Positions 62,026 to 64,000 of a stretch of DNA of 64,000 nucleotides are shown here, piece by piece. Made by a program: the position numbers and the translations under genes. Each line of letters opens with the position of its first letter. Position 1 is the first letter of the stretch. The notes beneath the pieces are model-generated. The model saw only the letters and a list, made by a program, of their open reading frames with translations, had not been told where the DNA came from and made no database searches. Source of the stretch: an uncultured Paracoccaceae bacterium (lineage in GTDB: Bacteria; Pseudomonadota; Alphaproteobacteria; Rhodobacterales; Rhodobacteraceae); NCBI GenBank assembly GCA_947499725.1, contig CANMPK010000003.1:389912-453911 (forward strand), given 5' to 3'.

Positions 62026-63414
62026 ATGGCTCCTAAATTTGGCACCAGTGGTGTGCGCGGCTTGGTGACAGACCTCACAGATGGGTTCGTCGCAGACTAT
62101 GTGAACTCTTTCCTGTCGCACTGCGACACCGGCGGCGCGGTCTATGTCGGGCAAGATCTGCGCGCTTCTTCGCAGCGCATTGCAAACGCCGTGATGACAA
62201 CAGCCCAAGCGCGTGGGCTTCAGGTGTTTGATTGTGGCGTTTTGCCAACGCCCGCTTTGGCCTATGCTGCTGAAACTGCAGGGAAGTCTGCCATTATGAT
62301 CACGGGCAGCCATATTCCTGCGGATCGCAATGGCATCAAGTTCTATACAACGCAGGGCGAAATCTCCAAGCAGGACGAGGCCAATATCGTTGCAGGGCTG
62401 GGTCAAACCTTCGATACACTCGACGCTAAAGGCTCTGTTCAGAAGGTCGCGGATCAAGCGATTGCTGCCTATACCAGCCGCTATGTTGAGGCTTTTGGCG
62501 CTGACGCTATCCAAGGTTTGCGGATTGGGGTGTACCAACACAGCTCTGTCGCGCGCGATATTCTGGTGGATATGCTCTCCCAGCTTGGCGCGGATGTCGT
62601 CCCGCTAGAGCGAACAACTGAATTTGTCCCGGTTGATACAGAAGCCGTTGATCCGGACGCGCGGGCTAAGTTTCAAAACTGGTGCGCAGAGCACACTCTA
62701 GATGCGCTTGTCTCCACCGATGGGGATGCCGATCGCCCGATGGTGACAGATCACACAGGGGCGATCGTGCCTGGGGATGTGTTGGGCGCGCTGACGGCAC
62801 AGTATTTAGGCGCAGATCATATTTGCACGCCGGTGTCCTCAAACTCCATGATTTCTCAAATGCCCGAATTTAAGGCGGTGGATCTCACAAAAATTGGCTC
62901 TCCATATGTGGTGGCCGCGATTGAAACGGTACAGAAAACCAAGCCCGCCGCTAAAGTCGTAGGCTATGAAGCTAATGGTGGTTTCCTTTTGGGCTTTAAC
63001 GTCAAAGGTTTAACGCCTTTGCTGACACGAGATTGCGCTCTGCCGATCGTCGCAACGCTTGCCGCCGCAAAGGGCAGGGGGCTTGCCTTGGCTGAATTGG
63101 CGGCCGATCTGCCGGCGGTCTTTACAGCTGCGGATCGCATTGCGGGCATCGAAACAACGGTCTCTCAAGCTTTTATCAAGGATTTGATGGAAGACGCCGG
63201 CGCGCGCGCAGGCTTCTTTGATCATGGTGCGCGCATCGAAGCCCTCGATAAGACGGATGGTTTGCGTGTTGGCTTTGATGCGTCAGAGATCGTGCATTTG
63301 CGCCCCTCAGGGAACGCGCCGGAATTTCGCTGTTATGCAGAAGCGCAAAGCGCCCTGCGTGCGCAAGAGCTTGTGTCTTTCTATTTGAATAAGCTTTCCA
63401 AACAGTTGGGGTGA
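62026..63414 (+). CDS. Phosphomannomutase / phosphoglucomutase family enzyme
   Basis: 462-residue alpha-D-phosphohexomutase supplying hexose-1-phosphates for envelope polysaccharides. The N-terminal FGTSGVRGLVTDLTDGF, the phospho-serine loop MITGSHIPADRNGIKF, the metal loop STDGDADRPMV, the sugar loop YEANGGFLLGF and the phosphate-binding RPSGNAPEFRCYAEA are present in the right order. The ATG at 62026 (MAPKFG) fits homologues. A TTG at 62008 has a better-placed GGAAGG and cannot be excluded. Confidence 0.93.
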   Translation: MAPKFGTSGVRGLVTDLTDGFVADYVNSFLSHCDTGGAVYVGQDLRASSQRIANAVMTTAQARGLQVFDCGVLPTPALAYAAETAGKSAIMITGSHIPADRNGIKFYTTQGEISKQDEANIVAGLGQTFDTLDAKGSVQKVADQAIAAYTSRYVEAFGADAIQGLRIGVYQHSSVARDILVDMLSQLGADVVPLERTTEFVPVDTEAVDPDARAKFQNWCAEHTLDALVSTDGDADRPMVTDHTGAIVPGDVLGALTAQYLGADHICTPVSSNSMISQMPEFKAVDLTKIGSPYVVAAIETVQKTKPAAKVVGYEANGGFLLGFNVKGLTPLLTRDCALPIVATLAAAKGRGLALAELAADLPAVFTAADRIAGIETTVSQAFIKDLMEDAGARAGFFDHGARIEALDKTDGLRVGFDASEIVHLRPSGNAPEFRCYAEAQSALRAQELVSFYLNKLSKQLG

Positions 63415-63440
63415 TCTCTTCATGAGGCCCTAAATGCAAA

Positions 63441-63467
63441 AGAGCGCCCAGCGGGCGCTCTTTTTGT
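63441..63467 (+). terminator. Terminator after phosphomannomutase
   Basis: AGAGCGCCC / GGGCGCTCT, a 9-bp stem with an AGC loop, then a T-run. It also faces the small minus-strand ORF as a bidirectional structure. Confidence 0.92.
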
Positions 63468-63493
63468 TTGAGTAATTGCGCATCGCGCTGAGA

Positions 63494-63625
63494 TTACTTC
63501 TCGTTCAGGTACTCAGTCCAGTGTGGGACATTCAGCTTTTCTGCTGTGTCGCAGCAACGTGCGAAGAATGTACCGAATACTGTGAAGCCTGTGAACTTTG
63601 CTGTCGCTTGTGCCAGAGCTGCCAT
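63494..63625 (-). CDS. Small ORF, 43 residues, unknown
   Basis: Reads MAALAQATAKFTGFTVFGTF, FARCCDTAEKLN, then VPHWTEYLNEK. AGGAAAAGT stands at a good distance before the ATG (63623-63625). An amphipathic N-terminal half with two adjacent Cys is followed by a polar tail. It is bounded downstream by the terminator at 63441-63467. I do not recognise the family. Coding status rests on the ribosome site, start, stop and terminator layout. Confidence 0.55.
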   Translation of the reverse strand: MAALAQATAKFTGFTVFGTFFARCCDTAEKLNVPHWTEYLNEK

Positions 63626-63703
63626 TTTACTTTTCCTAAAGTGTTTACATCTTGGGTTTCGTTTACGCCTGCTCTTTGTGGATAACCAATGCTGGTTCTG
63701 CAT

Positions 63704-63935
63704 AGCTGGCCTGTGTTTTTTTAATGCCTAGTTCTTAGGCAAGGCCGTTTCCTGAGCTGCATATATATATAAAGAGATGCCCCTCAATCGTGGCGATTCC
63801 GCGACGCGGCAATGGATTCTCTTGATTTATTGTAGGGCAGGGCTGACACTATCTTTAACGCAGTCTTAAAAAGCCTCTGAAACACCTTGTTTTATTGGGG
63901 CTATAACTTTTTTGCAAAAAAGATGCAGAAAGGGG
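63704..63935. other. Non-coding AT-rich region
   Basis: No gene, tRNA or terminator recognised. It contains a short TA run (about 63760-63770) and A/T tracts, including TTTTTTGCAAAAAA near 63908-63921, just before the promoter candidate. Confidence 0.5.
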
Positions 63936-63964
63936 TTGCGGGTGTTTGGTGTTAGGCTTAGAAC
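63936..63964 (+). promoter_or_regulatory. Candidate strong promoter at right edge, possibly rRNA-type
   Basis: TTGCGG (63936-63941), a 17-base spacer and TAGAAC (63959-63964), preceded by an A/T-tract dyad that could act as an UP element. It is followed by GC-rich CACCGGCGGCGCTGAGGCGC. The layout recalls rRNA operon leaders of this group, but the gene itself would lie beyond base 64000. Confidence 0.35.
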
Positions 63965-64000
63965 CCCCTTCACCGGCGGCGCTGAGGCGCTAACGGCGGG

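Noticed and set aside
63760..63772. Short TA dinucleotide run
   Set aside because: Too short to be a meaningful repeat; expected in an AT-rich gap.

Overview
The window reads as chromosomal DNA of a marine alphaproteobacterium of the Rhodobacteraceae (Roseobacter group). Evidence: moderate to high GC; the order murA - DUF2948 - GNAT - hisD - UPF0262 - LMW phosphatase - infA - maf - rng - yacG - tRNA-Phe; a short RNase E/G; an aap/bzt L-amino-acid transporter; an Anbu/alpha-E/ATP-grasp/transglutaminase cluster; and a tandem glycine riboswitch before gcvTHP. No phage, insertion sequence, plasmid or CRISPR array was seen.

Layout. 1-5347 (minus): elongasome operon mreB-mreC-mreD-mrdA-rodA, with rodA cut by the left edge. 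5620-9258: rlmJ, a LysE-type exporter, and a leucine-controlled unit made of a 28-codon leader peptide, a cupin gene and leuA. 9474-12087: a surface-lipoprotein candidate, a Slam-like outer-membrane protein and an SDR whose 3' end carries an intrinsic terminator. 12092-20943: an exported 19-repeat MORN protein, nadE, a Tat-exported metallo-hydrolase, small proteins, gltX, a MATE pump and a GGCT-like protein. 21095-25774: glycine riboswitch and glycine cleavage genes. 25856-30902: YbbP/YbbA-type ABC exporter divergent from a TesA-like esterase, then an MFS carrier. 31044-40361: tRNA-Thr and the conserved murA to tRNA-Phe block, interrupted by a TPR-sulfotransferase gene. 40490-47215: Anbu proteasome-like cluster. 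47737-52260: aapJQMP. 52358-53062: an orphan DnaB/RecA-like ATPase flanked by two copies of one terminator sequence. 53335-55721: kduID and a GntR regulator with matching operator candidates. 55875-61635: a GST and a branched-chain amino-acid ABC transporter. 62026-63625: phosphomannomutase and a small ORF. The last bases may be a strong, possibly rRNA-type, promoter.

How it fits together. Most of the window is core metabolism, wall growth and nutrient uptake, with RNA-level control at two places (leu leader, glycine riboswitch). The least understood parts are the Anbu cluster, the Slam/lipoprotein pair, the MORN protein and the orphan ATPase. Strand composition also changes: minus-strand genes on the left lie in G-rich plus strand, while right of about 29-31 kb even plus-strand genes lie in C-rich plus strand. 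That polarity would fit a replication terminus nearby, though I found no convincing dif site by eye.
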